This document shows, one piece after another, positions 1 through 11,614 of a stretch of 64,000 nt of DNA. Under the pieces are notes generated by a model. That model was not told the DNA's origin, searched no databases, and worked only from the letters and a program-made list of their open reading frames with translations. Source of the DNA: Gnetum montanum (taxonomy: Eukaryota > Streptophyta > Gnetopsida > Gnetales > Gnetaceae); assembly GCA_015680685.1 (NCBI GenBank), contig MNCI01023974.1, forward strand, positions 210,011 to 274,010. Direction: 5' to 3'. The first letter of the stretch is position 1. Each line of letters starts with the position of its first letter. Made by a program: the position numbers and the translations under genes.

Positions 1-236
1 TGCTCGAATAAAGAGCCGTTCACTCTAGGACTCCTACTGCGGGCACATGGGGAAAAATTCTAACTCTGGAGTGATCAATCTGCCAGAGCTTCGCTACACT
101 AGCCAGGATTGGAAAATGAAGGGAGTGCTGCCTCTTATTTATAGATATGGCAGTGGGACGCGATATCGTGTACACGATATCACAGGGTAAGACGCGATAT
201 CGTGGCGGCCGTGATATCGCGCATCGCGTCTCATCA
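1..236 (-). repeat. 3' LTR of element A (U3 and start of R; truncated by the window edge)
   Basis: The LTR terminus on the minus strand is TGATGAGACGCG, ending at 236. The segment aligns with 32440-32693 and 38500-38758 (same strand) and with the reverse complement of 56159-56400. A block around positions 30-50 of the window (start GGACTCCTACTGCGGGCACA) is nearly the same in all copies. Confidence 0.9.
131..236 (-). promoter_or_regulatory. U3 promoter of element A: TATA box and GATATC palindrome array
   Basis: On the minus strand a TATAAATA box lies at about 135-146. Upstream of it GATATC occurs at 162, 176, 196 and 213, so the start-to-start spacings are 14, 20 and 17 bp. Equivalent arrays are seen in the LTRs of B and E. 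A role in transcription is inferred only from position. Confidence 0.55.
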
Positions 237-1119
237 GTGGTGTACAGCCCCTTGTTTGTTTTATGATTAATGTGACTTGGCAAATCTCATTCCAACTCTA
301 GCTCAAACCAACCACTTCCAGTGACTTCGCATCAATGCATTTGGTTAAACCATCCACTTGGATAACAAGAATGCATCCTCCAAGAGCCACCACCATTTTG
401 ACGAAACAAAGGAGAGAATGAGAAGCGAGATGGGCCTTAGTTAGAGGGAACACTTTTGGTTATTTCGTCTAAGGGGTGTGCTTTGAATTCTCACTTAGTT
501 TATTTTTTTTTTTGTGTTTTGTGTTTTGTGTCTTTATGCGTGAGAACCACACCATGCAAAGACTTTTTATTTTTATTATCTCAGCTTCTGATAATTGGGG
601 CAACATTGGAACGGTAAGAAAACTCAAAAAGAAAACATCCAAGCACCCAAGAGAATGGCCTACATAAAAGCATCAAGTTCCCTTGAAGTCACACCCTTTT
701 CAATCCTTGAGTCCTTCCTTAGTTTGAGAAATGCCCAGTCACCGATTCATTAAAGTTCTTAATTGAAAGAGACTGTATATTTCCAAGCCAAGAGAGACCA
801 TAGAACTTGGTGGATAGATGGATGAAGTGGACTCATTGCCTGCCATATCAAAAGAAACATACCTTAGTATCAACATTGTGACTTAAAGGTAAAAACCAAA
901 CATTAGCAATCAATATGAAAACAGTTCATACCATCATTCCAAACACTTATTGGGTGACAAGCTTATAGGATGGATCACACACACACACACACAAAAAATG
1001 GAAAAGTATCACGATGTTGTAAAACAAAAAGCAAGAAAAGTTAAAGAAATTTGTAAAATAAAAATGTGTAAAACAAAAATGTTGTACAACAAAAACTAAA
1101 AAGAACTAAGGGCCCCATA
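237..1119 (-). other. 3' noncoding region of element A
   Basis: There is no credible coding sequence here. The region aligns with 33487-34430 (B, same strand) and, inverted, with 62940-63890 (E). It contains a CA dinucleotide run near 976-992 and an A-rich stretch made of TGTAAAACAAAAA-type units (1020-1105) that is also present in B and E. Compared with B, about 790 bp next to the LTR are missing: the block that B has between 32694 and 33486. Confidence 0.75.
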
Positions 1120-2315
1120 TGATTAGCATAGGTGGCCATCTCCCCCATGACTGAGTTGTAAGGGAGAGATCTGAAATAATGAGCGTTTGTTTGAATTTTG
1201 TAGAAGTGCCCAACTTCTCCCAATTGATGATCTTAGATTAAGGGGTGGAAGCTGGTGATGCTCATGTTTCAATGTGTCTATGCCTTCTTTGTTGGCATGT
1301 GTTTCCTCAGTTCATTCCATGCATATTTGGTTGCTCTTTCAAGTGGCTGTCAACCACGGGGTGTCCACTACTGGTTGTGTGGTTACTACATATAGGCATC
1401 TTTGTTTCAAAGTTTCAAGGGCCACCTGTTACATGGAGACATTTCCTTCATGTCGTCACCCGATGAATCATTGTATGTGATACATGGAACTCTTTTCCTC
1501 TCAATTTTCCCAAAATTATTTGTCTTGGATATTTCTAGTCAAAGATTGCGGATTCCTAGGCATGCATCGATTGTATGCAACCATGCCCTTCCCATTATAA
1601 TTGGGAAATCCCCTTTGTCATTGTTTATTTGGATCATTAGGAAATCAGCTAGATATGACCAACCACCCACAGTGGTAACAATGTCCTCAACTTGTCCCAA
1701 AGGTACAATGTTGGACTGGTCAGCCAGCTCTAAGCGAATATTGCTCTTCTTGAGTGGAGGCAGGTTCTAGGTTTTATACAGTTCTTGTGAGATTAAGTTG
1801 ACTCTGGAACCTGAGTCAAGGAGAGCCTTATGGGGTTCATTCCCAGCGACTTGGAGGTAAACTAGGGGGACTCTTGGATCCGATAATTTCTTTGGAAGGT
1901 GGCTGACCTTGATCCAGTCGGTTACTGTATGTGTTAACATAACTGTATGCATTGGGTTCGATTTCTCTGTCGAAGGGTTTCCTGAAATCTTATTTGGTAT
2001 GGAGGTGTTTATATGCTCAACCACTTGTGAAGGCAAGGGTTTGTTTGGGTTGTTGGTCCTAAGAAAAGGTCTTTTTGGTGTATGACTATTAGAACCAACT
2101 AGGAATTGAGGATTGGTCACCATCGCAGTGTTGGGCTGTCGCAGTTGAGTGGGAATTACCCTAGGCTTTGTTGGAGCGGCTATTGGTGAAGCCACTGGCG
2201 TGAGAGGTGCAGATGGATTTGGAGGATGGGGTACATGCAGAGTGTCCCTTCTAGGAGGGGAAGTCTGAAAATATTCTGGAACTGGGTAGTGACGCTGTGG
2301 AATTGTGTAACCCAT
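1120..2315 (-). pseudogene. Element A: C-terminal gag linker and aspartic protease, fused to the 3' end of pol by a deletion
   Basis: The minus-strand frame from 2315 to 1767 is open for 182 residues. It has a proline-rich linker, then the stretch TDWIKVSHLPKKLSD and the protease active-site motif LLDSGS followed by VNLISQELYKT and a stop (CAG or TGG type change). Homology to E continues past the stop to about 1240 with GRAWL-like protease C-terminal sequence. The text then reaches the segment equivalent to INWEKLE in E and jumps directly to the last codons of the E pol region near 1190. The retropepsin would process Gag in virus-like particles in the cytoplasm. The frame is broken, so I call it a pseudogene. 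Confidence 0.75.
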
Positions 2316-2353
2316 AGGGTTACTTGGAGGGATCAGCAGTCGGCAAGGGTATT

Positions 2354-3480
2354 ACCATCATCATCATCATCCTAGCCTTCTCCAAAAAAAAATGGGATCA
2401 ACTTGATAAGTTCTTTTTCATCATTGACCTTTATGAAGAGTAAGATCATTTTATATTTTAGTTTCTTTGAATCATCTTCGATCATGTAACTACTATACAT
2501 TACATCAAAGGAATGCACTAACATCTATATTACTTTTAAAAAATACCTCATTAATGAGATTTGACAAGGTCTTATAGTTGGCTACCAACTTGATGCTAAC
2601 CATCCTCCTTTTGTGTCTATGATTGAAACCATCTATACTCATTTTTAAATTAATTTTTGAGGCAAATAATTATACCATTTTTTGTATGGTTAATGAAGGT
2701 GTAGAGAAATAGCCACACCTTTTGCCAATCACTCACAATCCTATTCAAATATTTTGCATTATCTAATGCCTACATGTGAAGTTGAGGATCATTGCTAGTA
2801 AGCTCTTTGTATGTTGGGACATTAGCCATGTTAATCCATTTAATACAATTATCATGAACATGTTCTTATAAAATATAGATAACGTCATTTGGTTCATCAT
2901 AGTCACCCTAGTCAAACAAAGAGGCATCATCACTACCGGAGGATCTAGGAAAATGAAAATGCTAGAACCAAGGGAGTAAATCAATATCATGAGTCTAAGA
3001 TTGGTAGATTGGATCTTTTCCTTTCTTATTTGATTTATTGGTAGATTGGATCTTTTTCTTTTTTATTTGCTTTATCATCCTCCTCTTCTTCTAAATGGTT
3101 AGATGGAAACCTATTGCAAACCTCATCTTTTACCATTTGGTCTTGAAGCTCTTACATTTGATAGGATTTGTAGTCATTCTACACTAGCTCTGAAGCCATA
3201 TAAACTACATCATCATCCTTCAAACCATTATTTTTAGGGCTTCTTTGAGATCATGTGATACAACCTCAACTAGTCCCTTAGAGAACTATCCATGAGCATC
3301 ACACCATCTCCCTTACATATCTTGGTGATAAGCCAAAATGACCAATGGTAGGGTTGCATCCTCTAAGTGTCCAAACATGATGGAATCCCTCCTTTATTTT
3401 GTTATATTTTCTTTGCCAAAGGTCCTTAGTGTACTTTTAATATTTTCCATCTTATCATTCATGGTAACAACTTGCAAAAA
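2354..3480 (-). pseudogene. Unrecognised decayed coding-like segment
   Basis: On the minus strand several frames read like protein with scattered stops. One is MNDKMENIKSTLRTFGKEN from about 3465. A second contains the stretch SGSDDASLFD, a stop, GDYDEPNDVIY, and later NMANVPTYKELTSNDPQLHM followed by ALDNAKYLNRIVSDWQKVWL. An acidic/lysine-rich stretch (LEEEEDDKANKKEKD) lies near 3060-3110. I do not recognise the family; a retrotransposon gag-like ORF or a dead host gene are both possible. The call is based only on protein-like composition. Confidence 0.25.
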
Positions 3481-6209
3481 ATGTTAAAGAAACATATACT
3501 TAAGTTGAAAAATGTTAAGATAAAAAATATAGAAGCATTTTTAGGCAATGCACCAACACCTTCCTTAACAATTATGCCAATGATAGGAGTCTCACTGACC
3601 ATGACTAATGAGATTATATCATACGAAACATGATTTGATTCAATCATAAGCTTTGAACATGATGTTAAGTAGTTTACCAAGAACACTCATGTATGTGATT
3701 GGATTTAATAAATATAAAAGATATTATAATACCTATAATACAATAAGACCTTGTATTTTAATAATGAAATGAGAAAATATTTATAATTTTATATTTTATA
3801 ATTTTTATGTATTTTATGAATATAAAAATAAAATGATAAATAATGCACACACATCACAAACCCTCATGAGGATAAGCACAATGCTCACAATCACACATAA
3901 TTATCATAATCCCTTATGGAATAGGTGCAACACCATACACAAAAAGTCATAAATGGTTTCTTTTCAAAATCTCAATGGTCCACATCATGTTGTATAGTTA
4001 TAACTTCTATGAATAAGGATAAATTGTTGCAACTCAATGTAATAAAAAAATTAAATATTTTTGATATTTTATTTTTTAAGGCATCCAAGTCATAGAACAT
4101 AAGAAAACACATAAGCTTTATTCATCATGTAAACACTAGACTCCACATTTACCAAATGGTTGCAAGCTACATAAGTAAGTTAGCACTCTAATAGAGTCTA
4201 GATGCACTTGTGAAAGTGTGACTTAAAACACACACAAAAAATAGACATGAAATTAGCTTACCTAAGGGAGGAGGATCTTGTCATACAACCTAAACACCAA
4301 AAACTCAAAAATCTCAAGATTATCCTTAAGTTATGCTCATCCCATATGTTTATAGTTTTTTAGAAGTTATGATGAAGGTTAATCAAGGACAAAGCATTAA
4401 TAAAGGTTTGTCAACATAGCCTAAGATAATAAAATTACATCTTAGACCACTAAAGCCTAAACTTGGTTAGTTAGGACATGCATTAATACCCTTACACTGA
4501 TGCAAAGAAGGTAGTGCATCCTCCTATCAAGATGCCAAGCATTAGTTTTAGATGAAATCCAAAATCCAAGTAAACATGTTGGAAGAACTCAATGACACCT
4601 AACTAAGGTTGAAAATGTCCTAAGGAGATTAAAACATGCACACAAACTAAAATTGTAATACAAAAGATAAGGGAGCATACCTGGGAGACACAAACCATAA
4701 TCAAACATGCTAGAACTATAATTAAAGGATGCATGAAATGCTTCCCAAGTTTAGGGCTTACAATGAACTTCCAAATTGTCACTAAACAACTCATTGCTTG
4801 TGGGAGTCAAATAATGCAACATATAAGTACAATTTCTTTTTATAGTTGGTTGACAAATGTTTCTATGTTTGTTGGTCATTTGTATTTTAGAAGCTTGATA
4901 TGTTTCAATGTTGATAGAAGGTGAGTTGTAACTAATATATTATTTTGGTTGCTCTGGTTGGAATTGGTGATTGGTATGATTAGAATTTATGGTGAGTTTT
5001 GATGATATTGTGGATCATGTAGAATATGTGTTATCTATACTTTCATGGATTCCTGAAATGATGATTACATGAAAAATTAAGAGATAACTAATATTATTAA
5101 CAAAATTCTAGAGACTACAAAGCCCTCATTTTTTCTCTTCAAGGATTTATTAATTGATTTAAATATTTGTTGATAATGCTTTAGGTAGTTGAGATTCTTC
5201 ATGATTGTTGATTTCATGATATTTAGTACTAAACATGAGTAGCACCTAGGTCAAACTAGGGTCATGTTAGGGCTTGACATAGGTTGCAAATCATTATGAT
5301 TATGGTCTAGGGTTATTAAAAATTCATTATTTCAAACAATTACACATAGATTATGGCTAAGTTATAGTAGGTATTGCAAGTTTCACCAATCACAATTGGA
5401 TCATGGAATAGGCATGATGAAGGATGTAGAGGAAGGTTGAGATGGATTCATGATGAGTTTGAAATGGTCCCTAAAATTTAATTTTTTACATCAAGATGAG
5501 TGGCATTAAGTTCATGACTGATTCATGACATTGGGTGTGAGGTCAATCCAAGTTGTACCAAGATCATGCTTAGTTGGAAATTAAGTGATGTGAGTGGGTT
5601 ACAAGCCATGCTCAAGTCACAATAGGTAAAAAGCAATAGGTTTCATTGATGAGCTACAATATTCAATATGTATGCATGTATTAAGCCTTAAGATAAGCTA
5701 AGAGTAACTCATTAAGTAGCTCAATGAGTCTAATAGAATTATGGGATGCATGTGATTATTATTGATAACTCTATGATGTATTATGTTATATGGGACTTTA
5801 GTACTAACGTAAGAGGTTATGGCTATTCTGCATGGATAGTAAGGATGGGGCATGTAGCACAAGTTGCTTATGGTCATCACCTTAGATTATTGAGTTATAA
5901 CATGATATTATTCATGGTGCACTTAGCACAAGTTGTTGTGATTGTATGATGGGTGGAGTCAACATGAGGGTCTAAACTAGTTAGTGATGAAGCACTCTAA
6001 AGAAGTTAGGATAATCCTTGTTGTAACGCATCAGTAAGTTCATATTTTAGATCTCATTCTAAGAGTGGGAGAGCATAGATATGTTAGTCCCAAGTGATAA
6101 TTATACTTGGATCTATCCTCCAAAAGGTACATGGCATGAGGTTGTAGGTGAGACAACAAGCACTAATACTAATACTAGATCAAGTAGTGAAAACAAATAA
6201 AATACTTGT
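3481..6209. other. AT-rich intergenic DNA without a recognised feature
   Basis: I see only short ORFs with strong AT bias, and no LTR pair, RNA gene or conserved motif in this stretch. It is probably old decayed repeat sequence. Confidence 0.5.
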
Positions 6210-7122
6210 TGATGAGCAGTGAGGTACCCCCTATGTCCAACCATACAAATCACAAGCATTCACACATGATCTAGTCGAATTCCATGGATTGGACTAGTTT
6301 TGGAATCTAGATCATTATGCCTTGATTATAGTTCATTGTATTTCCACTTGGACTAGTGGTAGCTTTGTCACGTATGGTTTAGTGCAAAGTGAGGCATATG
6401 ATAATTGATGTTTTTCCAGCCTTATTCTACTCCTAATGATAATAGAGAAATTAATTATTTACTCTAATTAACAATGGAAAGTAAAATCTAAAGTAGCCTA
6501 TGGGTGATGAGTGTCTGTTCCTAGCTTACCGCTCACATCCTGAACCCATGTATCCACTACTGGGATTACTAAGCACTATGCTATTGGGTGAACCAAATAA
6601 TAACATTGCTAGGGTTACCAAGCGAATATGTGTTTATGCTCAAAACTAGTCACACTCATTTTTCCAATTCATTAATATGCATGGAAACATAAATATAAAC
6701 TAAGTACATGAAAAGTAAATCTAATCTAAGTCAAAGTGCTACAATGAATAAGAATCAATCTTGATCTTATTGTTATTCATAGAATGTGTTCATGTACATT
6801 GCCACTTGAATAAGACACAATACAATTGACTCAGATCCATACTATAAGTACTCATTGATTATTCTCTATGACTACAAAATAAAATTGCAAGAGTTTGATT
6901 ATTCTATTGGTAAAAGAATCCCATAAACATGACGGGTGAGCACATATTTATAGACTTTATTGTGGAGTTGCATCGATGGGACCTCAGAAACACAAAAAAT
7001 GCTATGTTGACGCAACCCCATCAATAGGGTAACACCACTTCGATAAGGCCACATTGACAGGGACCCATTAATGAAGCCATGCCAATGGGAATCCATCGAC
7101 GTGACACTTGGACACTTCATTA
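6210..7122 (-). repeat. 3' LTR of element D (913 bp)
   Basis: The left end is TGATGAGCAGTGAGG and the right end reads TAATGAAGTG on the minus strand. The first 230 bp align with the reverse complement of the solo LTR end at 24030-24246. A TATAAATA box lies near 6946-6955 (minus strand). The polypurine tract AGTTGTGGGAGTA directly precedes it on the minus strand (7123-7135), equivalent to the tract of element B. Confidence 0.8.
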
Positions 7123-8280
7123 TACTCCCACAACTAAATGAAAACTTGTCCTCGAGTTCCTTACAAAATTGGGATTACTGACTGACACTTGACATAACAA
7201 AACTAAGTGCTACATTATAAAATTTTATTTGAGTGGATGCATACAAAATGACAGAGTGACAAAAAGGTTGGATAGACATTGAAGATTACAAAATTTGCAG
7301 AGGTCTTCAAAAATTTGTTGAAGATGATTCTTTTTGTTGCCAGTAGTGATGGAAGACTTCCAACCTTGATTGTTATGTTGATGCTTCTCTAGTTATTTTA
7401 AACATTCTTGAAGGATGAACTGAAAGTTCTTCTCATTATCCTATGGATCTAGAAAACATGCAATGCTTGAGCTACTATCTTGTATGTGCTACAATTTGTC
7501 CATGGGTATGTCCTTTGTTGTTTCCCTCTTAGCTCCATTTTCATGCATGGAAAAAGAACTTCCTTCTTAGGTGTTTTTTTTATGAGAACCACACAATGCA
7601 AAGATAGAGCTTTCTTTTTATTGGTTTATAGAGGAGTGATGATACATTCCAAGAGAGTCATAAACCACATGAAGGAAGACAAGAAAAGAACCCCAAAAAT
7701 CCCCTTGAGGCCACACCCTTACCATTCCCACTTGGTCATTCCCTCTTTCTTCCAGGTACAAAGATCATTGATTAATTTTAGATTCATGAAAGAAGAACCA
7801 AATTTTTTCCATGAAAAAGACCTTTTATTTAGAGAACTAGAGGGATGGATGAGGTGGTCTCACTGCTCTACACAATTACTTACCCAATCATCTTGATAGT
7901 ACAACACAAAAATCCAACACATAACATTGAATTCTGCATCATGATTTGGCAATATTATTAAAGGAAACATAAAAGACATTCATAAAACATAAAGAAAATG
8001 ACTCCAAAAAGGAGAAAAATATAAAGAAAAGAAAAATATAAAGAAAAGGAAAATATTAAGAAATGAAAAACATATTAAGAATTAGAAAATTTTGGAAGAA
8101 ATAAGAAAATGATAAAAAATTGTAAAAGAAAAAAGTGAAAAACAATTATTAGTTCTTGAACCAAGATGAAGCATCTTCCCCATGACTAATCTCATGGCCA
8201 CACATTCGGGAGATGGATCACACAATCCCTTGGCTATACATCATTGGTTTTCCATCTATCACCATTATTGATTTTATTAA
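7123..8280 (-). other. 3' noncoding region of element D
   Basis: The region aligns with the 3' noncoding regions of A, B and E. Examples are the shared GAGAACCACACAATGCAAAGA block near 7583 and the GGATGGATGAGGTGG block near 7843. A long A/G-rich low-complexity stretch lies at 7990-8140. The plus-strand reading frame at 7480-7896 lies in this noncoding homology and is not taken as a gene. Confidence 0.65.
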
Positions 8281-10800
8281 TCATGTGGTAGCACATCTAA
8301 CATTGGTAACAGTCTCATTTGGATAATTCAGAGATGTATCTTCATTTGGACTTGAAGGTATTTCTATTTTGGGAGATCCAGATGTGTTTGCTTCTTCTTC
8401 TTGATTTTCTATTTTAATTCCCAGGTCTCTGCGTTTAATATCCTCTTTTGGTGTATAATCAAAGTGTGAGATATTTGTGTCTACATCCTCTATTTTGTTC
8501 ATTTTATTAAGTCTAGAACTAATAAGTGGATTGGTTGCTTCTATGCATCTTTGAAATAGTTTATATTCTCATTTTCAAGCCATTGGATGTCTTGTAGTTT
8601 CGTAGCCACTACGTAGACTAGTTTTTGCTCACACACTTGCTCTTGAACTTTATGGTGGATCAATATAGGGGTTGTGTTAATATTTTGAACTTTCAACCCT
8701 CAACCACATCCTTTATCATGATTATTTATGCATGGATTTTTCTTTTGTCTCTCCACAATCCTAGATTGATCGTTTCTATCAAGTGTTGGAGTGACGATGC
8801 ATGTTGGCCTTTGTGTAAGGTTGGAGGACATTGGTTGTGAAAGGAAGGATGTTGCACTTGATTGGCATTATGCTAGTTTGGATGAGTTAGTAGGTTCATG
8901 AGTGTTGTGCTTATGCATGGGAGTCATCCTAAAGAAATGGCATTTTTGAGATTATGGTGGGGAGCTACTGGCATTATCATGTTTATGTATGTCCACAGCA
9001 CAAGTGGCATTCTTTTGTTGATGTTATGATGTTGAACCTTCTTTTGTTGTTGGCTGTGACATGTGATGGAGTGGAGTATAAGAATATTAAGGATATGATG
9101 GAGGGTGAGAGGGTTAAGGTGGTGATCCTTTAGAAGATGTCATGGGTCGATAATATTCAAGAGAGTGGTAGTAGCAATTTGAAGTAGAGGAAGTAGAACT
9201 ACTTGGGGAAATAGGTTGTTGAGCATAATATCTGTACAAGTTCTGCTAGTAGTAAGGGTAGGGTTAGCTTGATCATGGCCTTTCCCATGACTATGAGTTT
9301 TTCCACTATGATTAATGAGTGCTGAGGTTGGTAAGAAGTTCCACTATGATAGTATGATTGGTTGTAGGATTGTCTATAATTACCTAGTGAGAAAGGTAAT
9401 TTCCTAGGCATTTGCTTTTGTATGAACTTGGGATTCAATGCAAAAGCCCAATACTCATGTAAATGTAACATGATTGGGTAATAGCTCTTCATATGGTCAT
9501 ATATGTAGATGTCACACCCATCATCTTCTTTGGTGGTTGAGTCTATAGCCTTTTCTTCTACTGCCATTTTTGCTTTTTAGTGATAAGTGTTCCTATTGGT
9601 TTCTTGGTTTTTTTCCTCCTTTTGTTGTGATCACTTGGCTCATTTTACGGTACTCTCTCCTCTACGGTTTCTATGAAAGTTGTAACTTTCTCATTTATCT
9701 ATTTTGACAACTTATCTAACCTTGCTTCAAGCTCATCAATAGACTTTTGTATTGACAAGGTTTGATGTGCAATCACCTTATCAAGAGTTGCCTCTTTTTC
9801 CTAATCATAGATATGAACCCTTTTCTTTTGAAGAGTTGGGTCCTAGTTATTTTCCTCTACATTCTCTTATTTACACAACTCTTCTTCTTCTTTTGCCACA
9901 TGCTCAATTAGCTTTTGGATCTAATGGGTTCCTAGTTTATATAATTGACCTTGAGCATACATCCCAAGGGTCTCTCTCATTTGATCATGAAGCCCATCTA
10001 TGATGTGGAAAAGTTGCTCTTCTTGAAAGAAACCATGGCTTGGACATTTATTCAGTAGAGAATAGTATCTATCTAGGGCCATATCCAAGGGTTCATGTTC
10101 TTGTTTCCATCCTTGGATTCATTTCCTTAGGTTGGACACCCTCACATAGGTTTGGTATTTCTTGTTGAAGAGTTTTAGCATTGTGGGCCATTAATGGATT
10201 GAATTTGGTTTCAACAATCTATACCACACTTCAACTTTGTCTTTTAGTGTCCCAAGGAAGAGCTTAAGCTTTTTCCATCCACTTTCAATGTTTTGTAAGA
10301 TGCAGGCATCATGGAAGGCTTGTAAATGATGTTGTGTATTAGAATTATATCCTCTTGCAAATTTAGGGATGTTATTCATATCAAGCCTTTTGATGTGACT
10401 TTCCTTGCAATGCCTATGGGGTATTTTAACTTTCTCTATGATCTATATCATGCTCTTAGTGGGCAACAAGGGTTTACCATCATTAGACATGTCATGGTAA
10501 AAATTTATATTTATTTTCATTTGATTGTGATGATTTTTTCTATGCTCATTTTTATGTTTTTGATTTTGTTCTTGGTTTTAATTCTATTTTTATTTTGATC
10601 CCATAGTGGAGCTATATTTCTATACCTACATTCATCTTTGTCAGAAGACGTTGAAGAGGAAGAGGAAGAGAAAGATGAGGAACTGGAAGAAGAGTTACCA
10701 TGACTTTTATAGTGTTCCCCATGGTGCCTTGATTTATCATTTCTAGGTTTTGAGGAGGTCCTAGGCCTTGAGGCCCTTCTTAATCTAGGAATTCATCTCC
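8281..10800 (-). pseudogene. Element D: decayed gag with zinc-knuckle-like segment, joined to a short unknown C-terminal segment
   Basis: In order on the minus strand there is an arginine/serine-rich N-terminus (about 10790-10620). Then comes the gag core MNNIPKFARGYNSNTQHHL through WYRLL (10379-10191), matching MNNIPRFEGGYN in E. A knuckle-like CDIYIYDHMKSYYP with LNPKFIQKQMPRKLPF follows (9567-9199), where E has CEICYYDHPKECCP. After this the protease is skipped: the text reaches VYVVATKLQDIQWLENE near 8600, the equivalent of a post-protease segment of E. It ends in a 74-residue acidic segment (8502-8281) with no RT or integrase similarity. Gag would form the virus-like particle. Stops and frameshifts make it non-functional as it stands. 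Confidence 0.65.
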
Positions 10801-11085
10801 TCTAGGATTGAAATGCAATCAAATCCTTTTATTAACATTGTGTAGTTAAAGCAAAGGACTTATTAAAATTATGTAGTAAAAGCAAATGAAGACTTCTTAT
10901 TATAGTGGAGTTTTGTTTAACCTAACTTGTATTTTAATCAAGGTATATATACTTTCACTTTTTATGAATCTGAATTTTTGTATATTTAACTACATTTATA
11001 ATTATTTTAAATTTTTTAAGTCCCTACCTTTGATCGACTATTTGACGAACGAGCCGACTCCTTTATGAAGATCCCGACTACAGCC

Positions 11086-11594
11086 TGTAACAATGTGATA
11101 GCTTTGGACAGCAACATGATAGTTTTCGTTGCTATCCATTGACAGCTTATGTTCCTATCCTTGGCAAGCAACGTGTGGAAATGATTGTCATCGATTGCAA
11201 CATATGGTGACAACTCGTTGCAATCCATCCGTTGAAATCTATTCATTGTTATCTTGTAATGGTCTCATATTTTTCTAATAAATGGTAACGGATTCCGAGG
11301 CCTTTTGGGTTCTTGATGGGAGAACAAGGCATGGGGAATCAATGGCAGGGTAGAGTTCAGGTCCCTTTCACAGTCGCTTACAGTCTGCATACACCATCAC
11401 CGTAGAGCGCCCGTGTGAAAGAAGATCCGAAACATTCAGGCATTAATGGCATCAATGGTTGGAGGTCAGTTTGATCTATTTTTCAAAATTGATTTGTGCA
11501 TTTTTGTTTCATGCACATTTGTAGATTAAGAGATCTGTTTTTACATGCTTCCGCTTGTGCAATCCGGTTTTTGATGCACGTAAGATTTCCTACA
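11086..11594 (+). repeat. 5' LTR of the copia element (509 bp)
   Basis: It starts with TGTAACAATG and ends with TTTCCTACA, followed by TT and the primer site. It aligns to 17312-17723. A near-duplicated GTTGCTATCC segment lies in the first 90 bases. Confidence 0.93.
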
Positions 11595-11596
11595 TT

Positions 11597-11614
11597 TGGT
11601 ATCGGAGCCAGGTT
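11597..11614 (+). other. Primer binding site of the copia element
   Basis: TGGTATCGGAGCCAGGTT begins two bases after the LTR. TGGTATCAGAGC is the usual initiator-Met tRNA complement in plant copia elements; one base differs here. Confidence 0.85.

Larger units (their letters stand above)
1..2353 (-). mobile_element. Element A: 3' part of an Athila-like Ty3/gypsy element lacking RT and integrase
   Basis: Read on the minus strand, this is protease-region coding sequence (2315 down to about 1200), a long 3' noncoding region, and the start of the 3' LTR (236 down to 1, continuing outside the window). Every part aligns by eye with element B (31706-38758, same strand) and element E (56159-64000, plus strand). 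The gag half and 5' LTR are missing: homology to B stops near 2353 in a CATCAT-rich stretch. RT, RNase H and integrase are absent, with the same junction as in B. The Athila-like assignment rests on the tRNA-Asp-type primer site of relatives, the protease sequence and the long 3' noncoding region. Confidence 0.85.
6210..11085 (-). mobile_element. Element D: gag-only Athila-like element, subfamily II, 5' end replaced by the copia insertion
   Basis: On the minus strand the order is a gag-like region (10800 to about 8900), a short non-pol coding segment (8502-8281), a 3' noncoding region, a polypurine tract and the 3' LTR (7122-6210). The gag segments match elements B, E and X. The protease with LLDSGS and all RT, RNase H and integrase sequence are missing. 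The 5' LTR and primer site should lie to the right of 11085, where the copia LTR begins. They do not reappear after the copia element, which points to missing sequence at the joins at 17724 and 17817. Confidence 0.75.

Noticed and set aside
976-992. CA dinucleotide run
   Set aside because: A simple repeat within the element A noncoding region; no further meaning is supported.
7480-7896. A 138-residue plus-strand frame
   Set aside because: It lies in the 3' noncoding region of element D, where A, B and E show homologous DNA with other frames broken.
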